Origin: Limnohabitans sp.
GTDB lineage: Bacteria; Pseudomonadota; Gammaproteobacteria; Burkholderiales; Burkholderiaceae_C
Direction: 5' to 3'
DNA length: 16,366 bases
Assembly: GCA_021731425.1 (NCBI GenBank)
Contig: JAKFXJ010000106.1
Location: 1-16,366 of the forward strand
A program made the position numbers and the translations under genes. Shown piece after piece: positions 6,227 to 14,144 of this stretch. Below the pieces are notes generated by a model. That model worked only from the letters and a program-made list of their open reading frames with translations. It was not told the origin of the DNA and did no database searches. Position 1 is the first letter of the stretch. Every line of letters starts with the position of its first letter.

Positions 6227-8011
6227 TCAGGCCGCAGGCCACTGATCGGCCGCGCGGTCCTTGGGTACGCGCAGCAGCCAGTGGCTTGCTTGCGCAGGCA
6301 CCGTGAGTGGCAAGCGCAGCAGGCGTTTGTCGCGCGAGACGAGCGCCGTCAATTGGCGCTCTTTGCCCAGTAAGGCGGGCAGTTCGTCGAGCTTGCCCAG
6401 ACGCCAGCTGCCGCCTTGGCCCTTGGCCCCCACATCCAAACCCAGCCATTCGTCGCCAGCGGCCAGACCCGCCGCTTCGGCGGCGCTGCCACGCAGCACC
6501 ACTTTGACCTGCACACTCCCAGTGCCTTCACTCACGCGCAGGCCCAGGCGCTGCGCCATGGCCGAGGTCTCCGCCTCGACCTTGATGCCATGCGCCGTGA
6601 GCAGCTCGCGCAGCGGCAGCTCTTGTGTGCTGTGCGCCCAGCGCTGGATCTCGCCCACCCAGCTGCGGCCGGTCACGGCCTGCAGCTCGTCCAGCAGATC
6701 CTGCTCGCACATGGGGCCGGCCTTGCAGCGCTTCCACAGGCCGCGCATCACGGTGTCGAGCGTGTGACCCTCGGTTTTGAATTCGCGGCGCAGCGTCAGG
6801 TCCAGGCACAAAGCCACGAGCGAGCCCTTGGTGTAGTAACTCACGGTGGCGTTGGCGGTGTTTTCGTCTTGGCGGTAGTACTTGACCCAGGCGTCGAAGC
6901 TCGCCTGCGCCACGCTTTGAACATGGCGCCCGGGTGTTTGCTGCACTTGTGCGATGGTTTTGCCCAGCAGCTCGATGTAAGTGGCGTCGTCGATCAGCCC
7001 TGCACGGCGCAGCAAGATGTCGTCGTAATAGCTGGTGAAGCCTTCAAAGAACCACAGCAGCTGCGTGTAGTTTTCCTGGTTGTAGTCGTAGCGGGCAAAG
7101 GCATCGGGGCGCAGCTGCTTGACGTTCCAGGTGTGGAAGTATTCGTGGCTGATCAGACCCAGCAGCGTGGTGTAGCCCTCTGATTTGCGGGGGCTGGCAG
7201 ACAGGCTGTTGTGGCGCGGCAAATCATCGCGCTTGCAGATCAGGGCCGTGCTGTTTCTGTGTTCCAGCCCGCCATAGCCGTCGTGCACTGCGTTGAGCAT
7301 GAACAGGTAGTTTTTGTGCGGCGCTTTTTTGCCTGCAGCTTTGCCTGGCCCGTGCCAAAAGTGGATGGCCACTTCGCAAATCTTTTGTGTGTCGGCCAGC
7401 AGACGTTCGCCGTCAAAAGAGGGCAGAGCCCCCGCCACCACAAAACGGTGGGGCACGCCGCAGGCGTTGAAGCTGCCACTCCAAAACGCGCCCAGCTCCA
7501 CCGGGCAATCGACCAGCTCGTCGTAGTGGGCGGCTTGGTACAGGCCAAAGCCTTTTTTGTCGGTTTTGATTGGCGTGAGGCCTGTGGCGGCCTGCCAAGC
7601 AGGCTGGTTTTTGACGGGGGTCAGCTGCAACTGGTGCGGCGCCTGTTCTTGACCGTGCACCCGCAGGCACAGGCTGGTGCCATTGAAGAAACCGCGTTGG
7701 CTGTCCAGCCAGGCGGTGCGCACAGAATTGTCAAAGGCATAGACCTCGTAACTCAGCACCAGGGGCTGATCACTCTTGCACGCGATCGTCCAGCTGCATT
7801 TGTCTTGCTGCTGGGTGGGCAGACTGCGTCGGCCTTGTTTGGCGCTCAGGTTTTGCAAATTTTTGGAAAACTCGCGCACCAAATAACTGCCCGGAATCCA
7901 TACCGGCAGCGACACGGTTTGCTGCGCTGCGGGTTGAGGAACCGTCAGCGTGACTTTGAACAGATGCGCATGCAGGTTAGCTGCTTCAACGGTGTAGTGG
8001 ATGGCGGTCAT
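6227..8011 (-). CDS. M61 family metallopeptidase with C-terminal PDZ domain
   Basis: A 594-residue zinc peptidase of the M61 (glycyl aminopeptidase-like) family. The zinc site is HEYFHTWNVKQLRP (289-302), giving H289, E290 and H293, with the third ligand probably E323 in FFEGFTSYYDD (321-331). GGLEHRNST (247-255) is a conserved M61 substrate-side motif. The N-terminal 170 residues form the beta-rich domain (PVWIPGSYLVREFSKN, 36-51). A PDZ domain spans about 485-570. No signal peptide is visible, so the protein is probably cytoplasmic; its physiological substrate is unknown. It is the last gene of the minus-strand cluster, 12 bases after DUF3429, with only a weak ribosome site at the ATG. Confidence 0.93.
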   Translation of the reverse strand: MTAIHYTVEAANLHAHLFKVTLTVPQPAAQQTVSLPVWIPGSYLVREFSKNLQNLSAKQGRRSLPTQQQDKCSWTIACKSDQPLVLSYEVYAFDNSVRTAWLDSQRGFFNGTSLCLRVHGQEQAPHQLQLTPVKNQPAWQAATGLTPIKTDKKGFGLYQAAHYDELVDCPVELGAFWSGSFNACGVPHRFVVAGALPSFDGERLLADTQKICEVAIHFWHGPGKAAGKKAPHKNYLFMLNAVHDGYGGLEHRNSTALICKRDDLPRHNSLSASPRKSEGYTTLLGLISHEYFHTWNVKQLRPDAFARYDYNQENYTQLLWFFEGFTSYYDDILLRRAGLIDDATYIELLGKTIAQVQQTPGRHVQSVAQASFDAWVKYYRQDENTANATVSYYTKGSLVALCLDLTLRREFKTEGHTLDTVMRGLWKRCKAGPMCEQDLLDELQAVTGRSWVGEIQRWAHSTQELPLRELLTAHGIKVEAETSAMAQRLGLRVSEGTGSVQVKVVLRGSAAEAAGLAAGDEWLGLDVGAKGQGGSWRLGKLDELPALLGKERQLTALVSRDKRLLRLPLTVPAQASHWLLRVPKDRAADQWPAA

Positions 8012-8023
8012 GTGTGTTGTGAC

Positions 8024-8491
8024 TCAGGTTGCACCAGCCGCCAAAAAGCAGCTCAGGCTGGCCACGGTGGTCAATTGCAGGCGCATGGGCAACCAAGGGG
8101 CCAGGCCCGCGGCGGGCCAGGTGCGACGGTCCATCACATAGCAGCCGATCAGCACAAAGCCCAGCAGGGGCAAACCTGCGAAGGCGGGCATCATCACGCC
8201 CACCCAGGCCAGCAAAGAGGGCGCCACGCCCCAGGTGAAGTGGATGCGCGGTGCGTTGGGGCTGATCAAGGCATTGCGAAAGCCCACACCCCAGTGGATG
8301 CCACCCAGAAACGACACGATCACCGCGCCATAGCTTTGCATGGACAGGGCCACATAGGGGTGCAGCTCGGGACCCACCAGCCACAGGCACAGGGCCAGAA
8401 ACACAAAGGGAATCAGCCCGGCGTATCCCAAGCGACGGATCAGTCGCCAGGTCGGGTCTTCGGTCATGGGGAGGTTCTGTGGGCTTGTCAT
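8024..8491 (-). CDS. DUF3429 family inner-membrane protein
   Basis: A 155-residue protein with about five hydrophobic segments (near 22-40, 47-65, 83-101, 105-121 and 137-153). It carries the signature FLGGIHWGVGFRN (61-73), which I recognise as typical of the DUF3429 family. Function is unknown for the family. The ATG at 8491 overlaps the dsbC stop as ATGA, indicating coupled translation; an internal ATG at 8467 has no ribosome site and is less likely. It may form an operon with dsbC and the M61 peptidase, but that does not point to a specific role. Confidence 0.88.
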   Translation of the reverse strand: MTSPQNLPMTEDPTWRLIRRLGYAGLIPFVFLALCLWLVGPELHPYVALSMQSYGAVIVSFLGGIHWGVGFRNALISPNAPRIHFTWGVAPSLLAWVGVMMPAFAGLPLLGFVLIGCYVMDRRTWPAAGLAPWLPMRLQLTTVASLSCFLAAGAT

Positions 8492-9204
8492 TTGATCTCG
8501 GCGAGCATTTTTTCAACTTGCGCCATGGGCACGGCACCGGGCACACGAGAACCATCGGCAAACAAGAGCAGAGGGGTGCCGGTGATGCGGTTTTTCTGAC
8601 CAAAGGCAACGATGGTGTCCACGGCTGAGGCGTCGCAGTTGGCGGCAGGGGGCAGCGTGCCGTTGATCATCCAGTCGTTCCAGACCTTGGCCTTGTCTTT
8701 GGCGCACCAGATGTTTTTGGATTTGGTCTTGGAGTCCTCGCCCAGCACGGGGTAGAGGAAGTGGTAGATGGTCACGTTGTCCAACTTTTGCAGGTCTTTT
8801 TCGAAGCGTTTGCAGTAACCGCAGTTGGGGTCAGCAAACACGGCCAGTTTGCGTTTGCCGTCGCCGCGCACCTGGGTGAAGGCGGTCTTCATGGGCAACT
8901 GGTCAAAGGGGATGGCCGAGAGTTTGTCCATGCGCTCTTCGGTCAGGTTGCGCTTTTGTTTCACGTCGATCAGTGCGCCCTGGATCAGGAAGTTGCCCGT
9001 GGCATCGCTGTACATCACCTCGTTGCCCATGCGGATCTCGAACAGCCCGTTCATCGGGGTTTTGCTCACTTCATCGATCTTGGGCAGGTTGGGCAAGCGC
9101 TCGCTCAGGTTTTTGCGGATGGCCGTTTCCTGGGCCATCACACTGCCCAGCGACAGGGCCGTGGTGGCCACGATCAGCGCCAGTTTGGAGATTAGGAACT
9201 TCAT
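8488..9204 (-). CDS. dsbC: DsbC-type periplasmic thiol:disulfide isomerase
   Basis: DsbC reshuffles wrong disulfide bonds in periplasmic proteins. The 238-residue protein from the ATG at 9204 begins with a clean signal peptide (KFLISKLALIVATTALSLG, cut near VMA-QE). A dimerisation domain follows at about 25-100. The thioredoxin-fold domain holds the active site DPNCGYCKRF (C128, C131), the cis-proline region ITGTPLLLF, and a second cysteine pair (IWCAKD and AANCDAS) matching the structural disulfide of DsbC. A TTG at 9225 in the same frame would add seven residues before the signal peptide and is less likely; neither start has a strong ribosome site. It sits 35 bases after the UbiH-like gene and overlaps DUF3429 by four bases. 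Confidence 0.94.
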   Translation of the reverse strand: MKFLISKLALIVATTALSLGSVMAQETAIRKNLSERLPNLPKIDEVSKTPMNGLFEIRMGNEVMYSDATGNFLIQGALIDVKQKRNLTEERMDKLSAIPFDQLPMKTAFTQVRGDGKRKLAVFADPNCGYCKRFEKDLQKLDNVTIYHFLYPVLGEDSKTKSKNIWCAKDKAKVWNDWMINGTLPPAANCDASAVDTIVAFGQKNRITGTPLLLFADGSRVPGAVPMAQVEKMLAEIK

Positions 9205-9239
9205 GGAGAGGACTTTCGAGATCAATAAATAAAAGCGAA

Positions 9240-10421
9240 TCAGCGGGGGGCCTTGGTTGAAGCGGCCGGGGCACTTTGGCCCATGGCGCGTTGCGTCATC
9301 CAGTGTTTGAGCGGGCCGCTGCGGTCAAAGCCGCGCATGCCCCAGTTGCGCAGGTTTTGCCACACCGGTCCGGGTTGGGCAAATAAGCGCTGCAGGCCAT
9401 CTGTCACCAGGCCCATGGCCTGAACATCGGCTTGGCGTGCGCGTTCGTAGCGGCGCAGCAGTTTGGGGTCATACAGGGGCCGCCAAAATTCTTTGGCACG
9501 GATCACCTGCACCAGCTCGGCCGCATCGCCCAGGCCCACGTTCAGGCCCTGACCTGCCAAGGGGTGCAGGGCATGGGCCGCGTCACCGGCTAGGGCAAAG
9601 GCTTGTTTGTTTTGGCCCTGCATGGGGCCGATCCAGCGCTCGGCCCGGGCCAGTTGCAGCGGCCACACCGCACGCTCGGCCGACAGCTGCATGCCGCCCA
9701 AAGCGTGACCACAGGCCCCGGCCAGAGCAGCCGCAAAGTCATCGGCGCTCAGGCCCATGAGCTCTTGCGCCCTCAGCGGGTGTACCGACCACACCAGCGC
9801 CACCTCGCGCCCGCCTTCGCCCCCCAGGGGCAGCAGGGCAAGCACTTCGGCTTGGGGCTGCGACAGGCCGGGCGCATGGCCCCAGCCAAACCATTGGCGG
9901 GCGATGCCCTCGTGGGCCCGCTCGCACAGCAGGCGGGTAGCCAGAGCGTGTTGTTCATAATGCGTGATGTCAAAGCCCACGCCCAGCTCGGCCCGCGTCT
10001 GGCTGGCGCGGCCTTCACACACCACCGTGAGCGGCGCGGCCACGGGGGCCTGCACCACTTGAATCTGGGGCTGAAACTGCACGGCCTGTACCAGGCGATC
10101 TTGCAACACCGGTACGTCCACCATCCAGTTGAGTTCGTCCACACCATGGTCACCCGCGCCAAAGTGGATCTGGCCACCATCGTCGCCCCAAACCTGCATT
10201 TGGTGCACGGGCGTGACGGCAGGCGCTTCGGGCCAGCAGCGCAGGTCTTGCAACAAGGCCTTGGCCGCGCTGTTGATTGAATAAGCACGCACGTCAGGGG
10301 TGGCCGTGGGGGCAGGGACGTCGACCAAGGCCACGTTCAGCCGCTCGCGGGCCAGCAGCAAAGCCAAGGTGCGGCCCACGATGCCAGCGCCACGGATGCA
10401 AATGTCAGGGGGAAGAGCCAT
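9240..10421 (-). CDS. UbiH/UbiF/VisC-family FAD-dependent hydroxylase
   Basis: A flavoprotein monooxygenase of 393 residues, usual for ubiquinone-ring hydroxylases. The FAD-binding dinucleotide motif is [18 protein letters not shown] (9-26: G11, G13, G16). The second FAD motif is [20 protein letters not shown] (275-294), with D280. The intermediate motif, normally GADGxxSxxR, reads [10 protein letters not shown] (134-143), so its Asp is replaced by Glu. The C-terminal ~20 residues are Ala/Ser-rich and probably disordered. It would act in the membrane-associated ubiquinone pathway; which ring position it modifies cannot be told. It leads the minus-strand cluster with dsbC next and has only a weak ribosome site (GCGGAT). 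Confidence 0.87.
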   Translation of the reverse strand: MALPPDICIRGAGIVGRTLALLLARERLNVALVDVPAPTATPDVRAYSINSAAKALLQDLRCWPEAPAVTPVHQMQVWGDDGGQIHFGAGDHGVDELNWMVDVPVLQDRLVQAVQFQPQIQVVQAPVAAPLTVVCEGRASQTRAELGVGFDITHYEQHALATRLLCERAHEGIARQWFGWGHAPGLSQPQAEVLALLPLGGEGGREVALVWSVHPLRAQELMGLSADDFAAALAGACGHALGGMQLSAERAVWPLQLARAERWIGPMQGQNKQAFALAGDAAHALHPLAGQGLNVGLGDAAELVQVIRAKEFWRPLYDPKLLRRYERARQADVQAMGLVTDGLQRLFAQPGPVWQNLRNWGMRGFDRSGPLKHWMTQRAMGQSAPAASTKAPR

Positions 10422-10555
10422 ATCCGCATTGTAAGGAGGCGGCCCATGGCGCTGGGCCGCCGGGGACTTTGGGGCTGGGCCGGTGGCCCCGGGCTGAGCC
10501 GTTAAAATCGCGGGTTGATTTCCGAATCTTCCCCCCGAATCACCGAAAGCCTTCC

Positions 10556-11647
10556 ATGAGCCTCAAATGCGGCATCGTGGGTCTGCCCAATGTGGGCAAA
10601 TCCACCCTTTTCAACGCCCTGACCAAAGCTGGCATCGCCGCTGAAAACTACCCCTTTTGCACCATCGAGCCCAACACGGGTGTTGTGGAGGTGCCCGATC
10701 CGCGCCTGCAGCAGTTGTCAGAGATCGTTGAGCCCGAGCGAATCGTGCCCGCCATCGTCGAGTTTGTGGACATTGCCGGTTTGGTGGCCGGGGCCAGCAC
10801 GGGCGAAGGCCTGGGTAACAAATTTTTGGCGCACATCCGCGAGACCGATGCCATCGTCAACGTGGTGCGCTGCTTTGAAGATGACAACGTGATTCACGTG
10901 GCCAACAAGGTGGACCCGATTGCCGACATCGAGGTCATTCAGACCGAGTTGTGCCTGGCCGATTTGGCCGCAGTTGAAAAAGCTATTCACCGCGTGAGCA
11001 AAATCGCCCGCTCTGGCGACAAAGAGGCCGTTAAACAAATGGCGATTCTTGAAAAGTGCCAGGCCGCGCTGAACGACACCCAGCCGGTGCGCACCATCGA
11101 CTTCAGCAAAGAAGAGCGCATCGAACTCAAGCAGTTCTTCTTCATCACCGCCAAGCCCGCTATGTTCGTGGCCAACGTGTCGGAAGACGGTTTTGAGAAC
11201 AACCCCTTCCTCGACCGCCTGAAGGCCTTTGCCGCCAAGCAAAACGCGCCAGTGGTGGCCATTTGCGCCAAGATCGAAGCCGAGTTGTCCGAGATGGACG
11301 ACGCCGACCGCCTGGAGTTTTTGAAGGAAATCGGTCAGGACGAGCCGGGTCTGAACCGCCTGATCCGCTCGGCTTACAGCTTGCTGGGCTTGCAAACCTA
11401 TTTCACGGCGGGTGTGAAAGAAGTGCGGGCTTGGACCATCCGTGTCGGCGACACCGGCCCACAAGCGGCGGGTGTGATCCACACCGATTTTGAGAAGGGC
11501 TACATCCGTGCCCAAACCATCGCGTTTGACGACTTCATCGCCTTCAAGGGCGAGCAAGGCGCCAAAGACGCCGGCAAGATGCGTGCGGAAGGCAAGGACT
11601 ACGTCGTCAAAGACGGCGACGTGATGAACTTCCTGTTCAGCTCATGA
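10556..11647 (+). CDS. ychF: YchF/OLA1 family redox-regulated ATPase
   Basis: YchF is a universal Obg-family P-loop ATPase that associates with ribosomes and influences stress responses and translation start choice. The 363 residues equal the family norm. Motifs: [15 protein letters not shown] (9-23, Walker A), [10 protein letters not shown] (31-40), [10 protein letters not shown] (72-81, G3 with GEGLGNKFL following), and the G4-position variant NVSED (207-211) rather than NKxD, which explains ATP preference in this family. The C-terminal TGS domain begins near 280 and ends in [13 protein letters not shown]. The frame runs open upstream to about 10277, but the ATG at 10556 gives the standard N-terminus. 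No strong Shine-Dalgarno precedes it. It diverges from the UbiH-like gene across 134 bases. Confidence 0.97.
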   Translation: MSLKCGIVGLPNVGKSTLFNALTKAGIAAENYPFCTIEPNTGVVEVPDPRLQQLSEIVEPERIVPAIVEFVDIAGLVAGASTGEGLGNKFLAHIRETDAIVNVVRCFEDDNVIHVANKVDPIADIEVIQTELCLADLAAVEKAIHRVSKIARSGDKEAVKQMAILEKCQAALNDTQPVRTIDFSKEERIELKQFFFITAKPAMFVANVSEDGFENNPFLDRLKAFAAKQNAPVVAICAKIEAELSEMDDADRLEFLKEIGQDEPGLNRLIRSAYSLLGLQTYFTAGVKEVRAWTIRVGDTGPQAAGVIHTDFEKGYIRAQTIAFDDFIAFKGEQGAKDAGKMRAEGKDYVVKDGDVMNFLFSS

Positions 11648-11662
11648 CCTGTTCATGGCAGC

Positions 11663-11698
11663 CAACAAAAAACCGCGCCATGGCGCGGTTTTTTGTTG
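11663..11698. terminator. Perfect palindromic bidirectional terminator between ychF and the alpha/beta hydrolase gene
   Basis: CAACAAAAAACCGCGCCA (11663-11680) is followed at once by its exact reverse complement (11681-11698). The GC-rich core is flanked by six A on the left and six T on the right, so it can end transcripts in both directions. An outer copy pair, CCTGTTCA (11648-11655) and TGAACAGG (11697-11704), adds a competing longer pairing. Confidence 0.93.
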
Positions 11699-11712
11699 AA
11701 CAGGTTGCTGGG

Positions 11713-12666
11713 TCAGGGCTTGAGCGCCAGAAACTTCAGCACAGGCGCCACGCTGCGCTCTGGATCTTCTTCTTGGGGCACATGGCCCAGCCCCTCGAAC
11801 ACCACATAGTGGCTGCCCGCGATGTCTTGGTGAAAGCGTTGGCCAGAGGGCTCGGTGATGAGCCTGTCTTGTGCACCCCACAGGATCAGGGTGGGTTGCC
11901 GGATGCTGGAAATCAGCCCAGCGGACAAGGCATCGGTTTCGCGCAGTTTCATGCGCTGTGTGAGGCTCTCGCGGTTGCCCACACGCAGTGTGAGTTCGTA
12001 ATAACGGTCCACCAGTTCGGGTGTGACCTTGTCTGGCTTGGCATACACATTGCGCACGCTGGCTTCGATCATGCTTCGTGGCAAGAGTCGGCTCATCACA
12101 GGCTTGAGCCCATCGATCTGCGCGAGCCGAAAGCCCAAGGGCACCGAGGTGGATTGCAAGGGGTAACCACTGGCATCCACCAGCACCAGGCGGCTGACGC
12201 GGTCGGGGTGTTGTACGGCGGTGCGCCAGGCAATGCCGCCGCCCAGTGAGTTGCCAGCCAGAACAGCTTGGCGAACACCCAGTTGGTCCATCAGGTCCAC
12301 GATGAAGTCTGCATAGCGCTCCATCCGGTAGTCGCCATCAGGGGCGGGTCCGGTGAGACCGAATCCGGGCAGGTCCATGCGGATGACGCGGCGCTCCGCC
12401 TTGAGCGCGGCGGTCCAGCCATCCCAGGTGTGCAGACTGGCCGAGGTGCCGTGGATCAGCACAATGGGCTCGGGGTCGTCCCGGGGCCCCTCATCGCGCA
12501 GGTGCACCTGCATCCCTTGCAGTTCGATGAACCGTGAGGGCGCAGCGGCCCAACGGGTTTTTAAGGTGTCCACAGGCCGATCGGGTGCCCAAGCCAGGCC
12601 GATTACGACCCCCACGATCAGGAGGAGCAGCAAAAAGCTCGTCAAAAGGATTTTGGTCATGTTCAT
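11713..12666 (-). CDS. Membrane-anchored alpha/beta hydrolase
   Basis: A 317-residue hydrolase with an N-terminal membrane anchor or uncleaved signal (MTKILLTSFLLLLLIVGVV, residues 3-21), placing the enzyme at the periplasmic face. The catalytic triad is visible: S140 in LAGNSLGGG (136-144), D267 in WGAQDRL (263-269) and H295 in GLGHVPQEE (292-300). The oxyanion HG motif is LIHGTSASLHTWDGW (70-84). The substrate is unknown; esterases, haloalkane dehalogenases and C-C hydrolases share this fold. The start at 12666 is chosen because it overlaps the previous stop as ATGA; a second ATG is six bases on. The frame extends to 12924, but that part is the upstream gene read out of phase. Confidence 0.9.
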   Translation of the reverse strand: MNMTKILLTSFLLLLLIVGVVIGLAWAPDRPVDTLKTRWAAAPSRFIELQGMQVHLRDEGPRDDPEPIVLIHGTSASLHTWDGWTAALKAERRVIRMDLPGFGLTGPAPDGDYRMERYADFIVDLMDQLGVRQAVLAGNSLGGGIAWRTAVQHPDRVSRLVLVDASGYPLQSTSVPLGFRLAQIDGLKPVMSRLLPRSMIEASVRNVYAKPDKVTPELVDRYYELTLRVGNRESLTQRMKLRETDALSAGLISSIRQPTLILWGAQDRLITEPSGQRFHQDIAGSHYVVFEGLGHVPQEEDPERSVAPVLKFLALKP

Positions 12667-13136
12667 GCGGATGGAAAAAGCCAAATCAAGCCACCGGTCA
12701 TCAGCAGGTAGCGGAAGAACTTGCCAATCGCCATGTAGAACGTACAAGGCCAAAAGGGCATCTTGAGCCAACCGGCCACCGCACACAGCGGATCGCCCAC
12801 GCCGGGCAACCAGCTGAGCAAGCAGGCCTTGGGCCCCAGCTTTTCCAGCCAAGCCAGGGCGCGGATGTGGGTGCTGGAGTCGCGCCACTTGTTGACCGCG
12901 TGATGTGTGCCCCAGCCCATCCACCAGCTGACCATGCCGCCCAACGTGTTGCCTGCCGTGGCCACCAAAATCGCGGGCCAGAACAGTTCAGGATTGAGTT
13001 TGACCAGGCCGAACACCGCAGGCTCCGAGCCCATGGGCAGCAGCGTGGCCGAAACGAAGGCGACGACAAACACGGTGCTCAGGCCGTGTTGCGGCAAGGC
13101 CAGCCATTGCAGTGATTCGTTGAGCCATGCTTCCAT
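12663..13136 (-). CDS. YqaA-type DedA/SNARE-associated-like membrane protein
   Basis: A 157-residue inner-membrane protein of the YqaA branch of the DedA (VTT domain) superfamily; E. coli YqaA is 142 residues. Diagnostic parts are SATLLPMGSEPA (29-40), GNTLGGMVSWWMGW (62-75), LSWLPGVGDPLCAVAG (107-122) and AIGKFFRYLLM (136-146). DedA relatives act in lipid transport across membranes and envelope homeostasis; the exact role of YqaA is not settled. The start at 13136 gives the usual N-terminus; a start 78 bases upstream would add a polar lead not expected in the family. It overlaps the hydrolase gene by four bases, so the two are likely co-translated. Confidence 0.87.
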   Translation of the reverse strand: MEAWLNESLQWLALPQHGLSTVFVVAFVSATLLPMGSEPAVFGLVKLNPELFWPAILVATAGNTLGGMVSWWMGWGTHHAVNKWRDSSTHIRALAWLEKLGPKACLLSWLPGVGDPLCAVAGWLKMPFWPCTFYMAIGKFFRYLLMTGGLIWLFPSA

Positions 13137-13252
13137 CACACCCAGTGTACTGGGCTCAGTGCATGCCCTGTTTTGCGGGGGCATGGGCGGTTTGGCGTTC
13201 CGTTTCTTTGGCAAAACACCAGGCCAGTTGCCAGCGCTAAATTAGGGGAGGG

Positions 13253-13295
13253 GCCCGCTCAAATGGGGGCAGAGTCGATCAATGTCCGAGCGGGC
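13253..13295 (-). repeat. Inverted repeat at the 3' end of the gntR gene
   Basis: GCCCGCTC (13253-13260) is the reverse complement of GAGCGGGC (13288-13295). The eight-base arms are 27 bases apart and straddle the gntR stop codon at 13279-13281. No clear T-run follows on the minus strand, so it is at best a weak terminator. Confidence 0.3.
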
Positions 13296-13956
13296 TGCTG
13301 GCGTCGATGTTGCTGAGCAGGCGTTCGCGGCCCTTGAGCACATGGCGCTCAGCCGTTGACTTGGCTTTGGCCTTGGAGCCTTTGACAATGGCCTCGTACA
13401 GGGTGCGGTGTTCGGCGTTGGATTGGCGCATATTGCCCGGGGCGTTGAAGTATTCGCGCCGAAACAGGTGCATTTCCTTCACATAGTCGTCGTAAGCGGC
13501 CTGGGCCCGTTGGTTGTTGGCCAGTTGCAGGACGAGGGCATGGAACTGCAGATTCAGTTCGTAATAAAGGTTGGGGTTTTCGGCTTCACAGGCCTGGTCC
13601 ATGCCGTCTAGGAGTTCTTCAAAGCGTGCTTTGTGGCTTTCGGCGATGTGTTCGGTGGCGCGTTCGGCGGCAAATCCAAAGACCAGTGCCCGAAGGTCAT
13701 ACAGCTCCAGCATTTCGCGCACCGAGAGTTGCCGCACAAACACGCCCCGGTTCACGACCGCCTTGACCAGCCCCAGACCGGTGAGCATGCGGATGGCCTC
13801 GCGCACCGGACCTCGGCTGGTGCCCATGCGCAGGGCCAGGGCGGCTTCGTTCAGGCGCTCTCCGGGTTTGAGCTCGCCGCTGAAGATCCATTGCTTGAGC
13901 TGGTCTGCCACAAAAACGGGCAAACCTTGCTCGGGTTTTTCGGGGACGGCATTCAT
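13279..13956 (-). CDS. GntR-family transcriptional regulator, FadR/FCD subfamily
   Basis: A 225-residue cytoplasmic DNA-binding protein. The N-terminal winged helix runs to about residue 77 and includes GELKPGERLNEAALALRMGTS (27-47) and RGPVREAIRMLTGLGLV (48-64). The all-helical FCD ligand domain follows. Its probable metal/ligand residues D87 (LYDLRA), H139 (LQFHAL), H183 (AEHRTL) and H205 (AERHVL) are all present, so it should bind a carboxylate effector through a metal ion. It diverges from the CaiB/crotonase/MDR operon across 188 bases that hold two palindromes, the classic layout of a local repressor controlling itself and its neighbours. The effector is unknown, presumably the acid that the operon degrades. 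Confidence 0.94.
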   Translation of the reverse strand: MNAVPEKPEQGLPVFVADQLKQWIFSGELKPGERLNEAALALRMGTSRGPVREAIRMLTGLGLVKAVVNRGVFVRQLSVREMLELYDLRALVFGFAAERATEHIAESHKARFEELLDGMDQACEAENPNLYYELNLQFHALVLQLANNQRAQAAYDDYVKEMHLFRREYFNAPGNMRQSNAEHRTLYEAIVKGSKAKAKSTAERHVLKGRERLLSNIDASSPLGH

Positions 13957-14015
13957 GTTTTTTGGTGCAGGGCCTTCGTGTTTATCCTAACTGAGATTGT
14001 CCCAAATCATGCCGA

Positions 14016-14044
14016 TTCCGTCGCCAATGTGTAAACAATTTCTC
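14016..14044 (-). promoter_or_regulatory. Tentative promoter for gntR
   Basis: On the minus strand a -35-like TTTACA (14034-14039 on the plus strand as TGTAAA) is followed, after 18 bases, by CATGAT (plus-strand ATCATG, 14010-14015), close to TATGAT. Only the -35 and spacer fall fully in the stated range. It is weakly supported and was read by eye. Confidence 0.25.
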
Positions 14045-14046
14045 CA

Positions 14047-14060
14047 AAGTGTTGACACTT
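14047..14060. promoter_or_regulatory. Palindrome 1, candidate GntR operator overlapping a -35 box
   Basis: AAGTGT-TG-ACACTT has perfect six-base arms around a two-base centre. It contains TTGACA (14053-14058), a full consensus -35 element for rightward transcription toward the CoA-transferase gene; the matching -10 (CACACT near 14075) is poor. A regulator bound here would block that promoter. GntR/FCD proteins commonly bind short palindromes of this size. Confidence 0.5.
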
Positions 14061-14065
14061 AGTCT

Positions 14066-14078
14066 TGTGAAGTTCACA
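14066..14078. promoter_or_regulatory. Palindrome 2, candidate GntR operator
   Basis: TGTGAA-G-TTCACA is a perfect 13-base palindrome whose centre lies about 19 bases (nearly two helical turns) after that of palindrome 1. The two share the theme GTG...CAC, so they may be paired sites for one dimeric regulator, most simply the divergently encoded GntR protein. Confidence 0.5.
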
Positions 14079-14091
14079 CTTTGAGACCGCA

Positions 14092-14109
14092 ACAGGTCGC
14101 TGTACCTGT
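14092..14109 (+). repeat. Short inverted repeat in the leader of the CoA-transferase gene
   Basis: ACAGGT (14092-14097) and ACCTGT (14104-14109) flank CGCTGT. It may be a small leader hairpin or a third protein site; nothing more can be said. Confidence 0.3.
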
Positions 14110-14144
14110 CCATTTTTAGACCTTCTACCGCACGGAACTCCCCC

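Noticed and set aside
7211..8599. 462-codon plus-strand frame opposite the M61 peptidase and DUF3429 genes
   Set aside because: It spans two real genes in antisense, is rich in His/Gln/Gly and shows no domain.
10277..10555. Upstream extension of ychF
   Set aside because: YchF starts with [16 protein letters not shown] at 10556 and reaches exactly the normal 363 residues; the extension overlaps the divergent hydroxylase gene.
10422..10555. Promoter for ychF around TAAAAT at 10503-10508
   Set aside because: No acceptable -35 element lies at a normal distance, so I do not annotate it.
12667..12924. Upstream extension of the alpha/beta hydrolase
   Set aside because: It is the YqaA gene in another phase; the membrane anchor after the ATG at 12666 is the natural N-terminus.
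13141..13154. CCCAGT-GT-ACTGGG palindrome just before the YqaA gene as an operator
   Set aside because: It is short, single, and has no promoter elements around it that I could identify; it may be chance.
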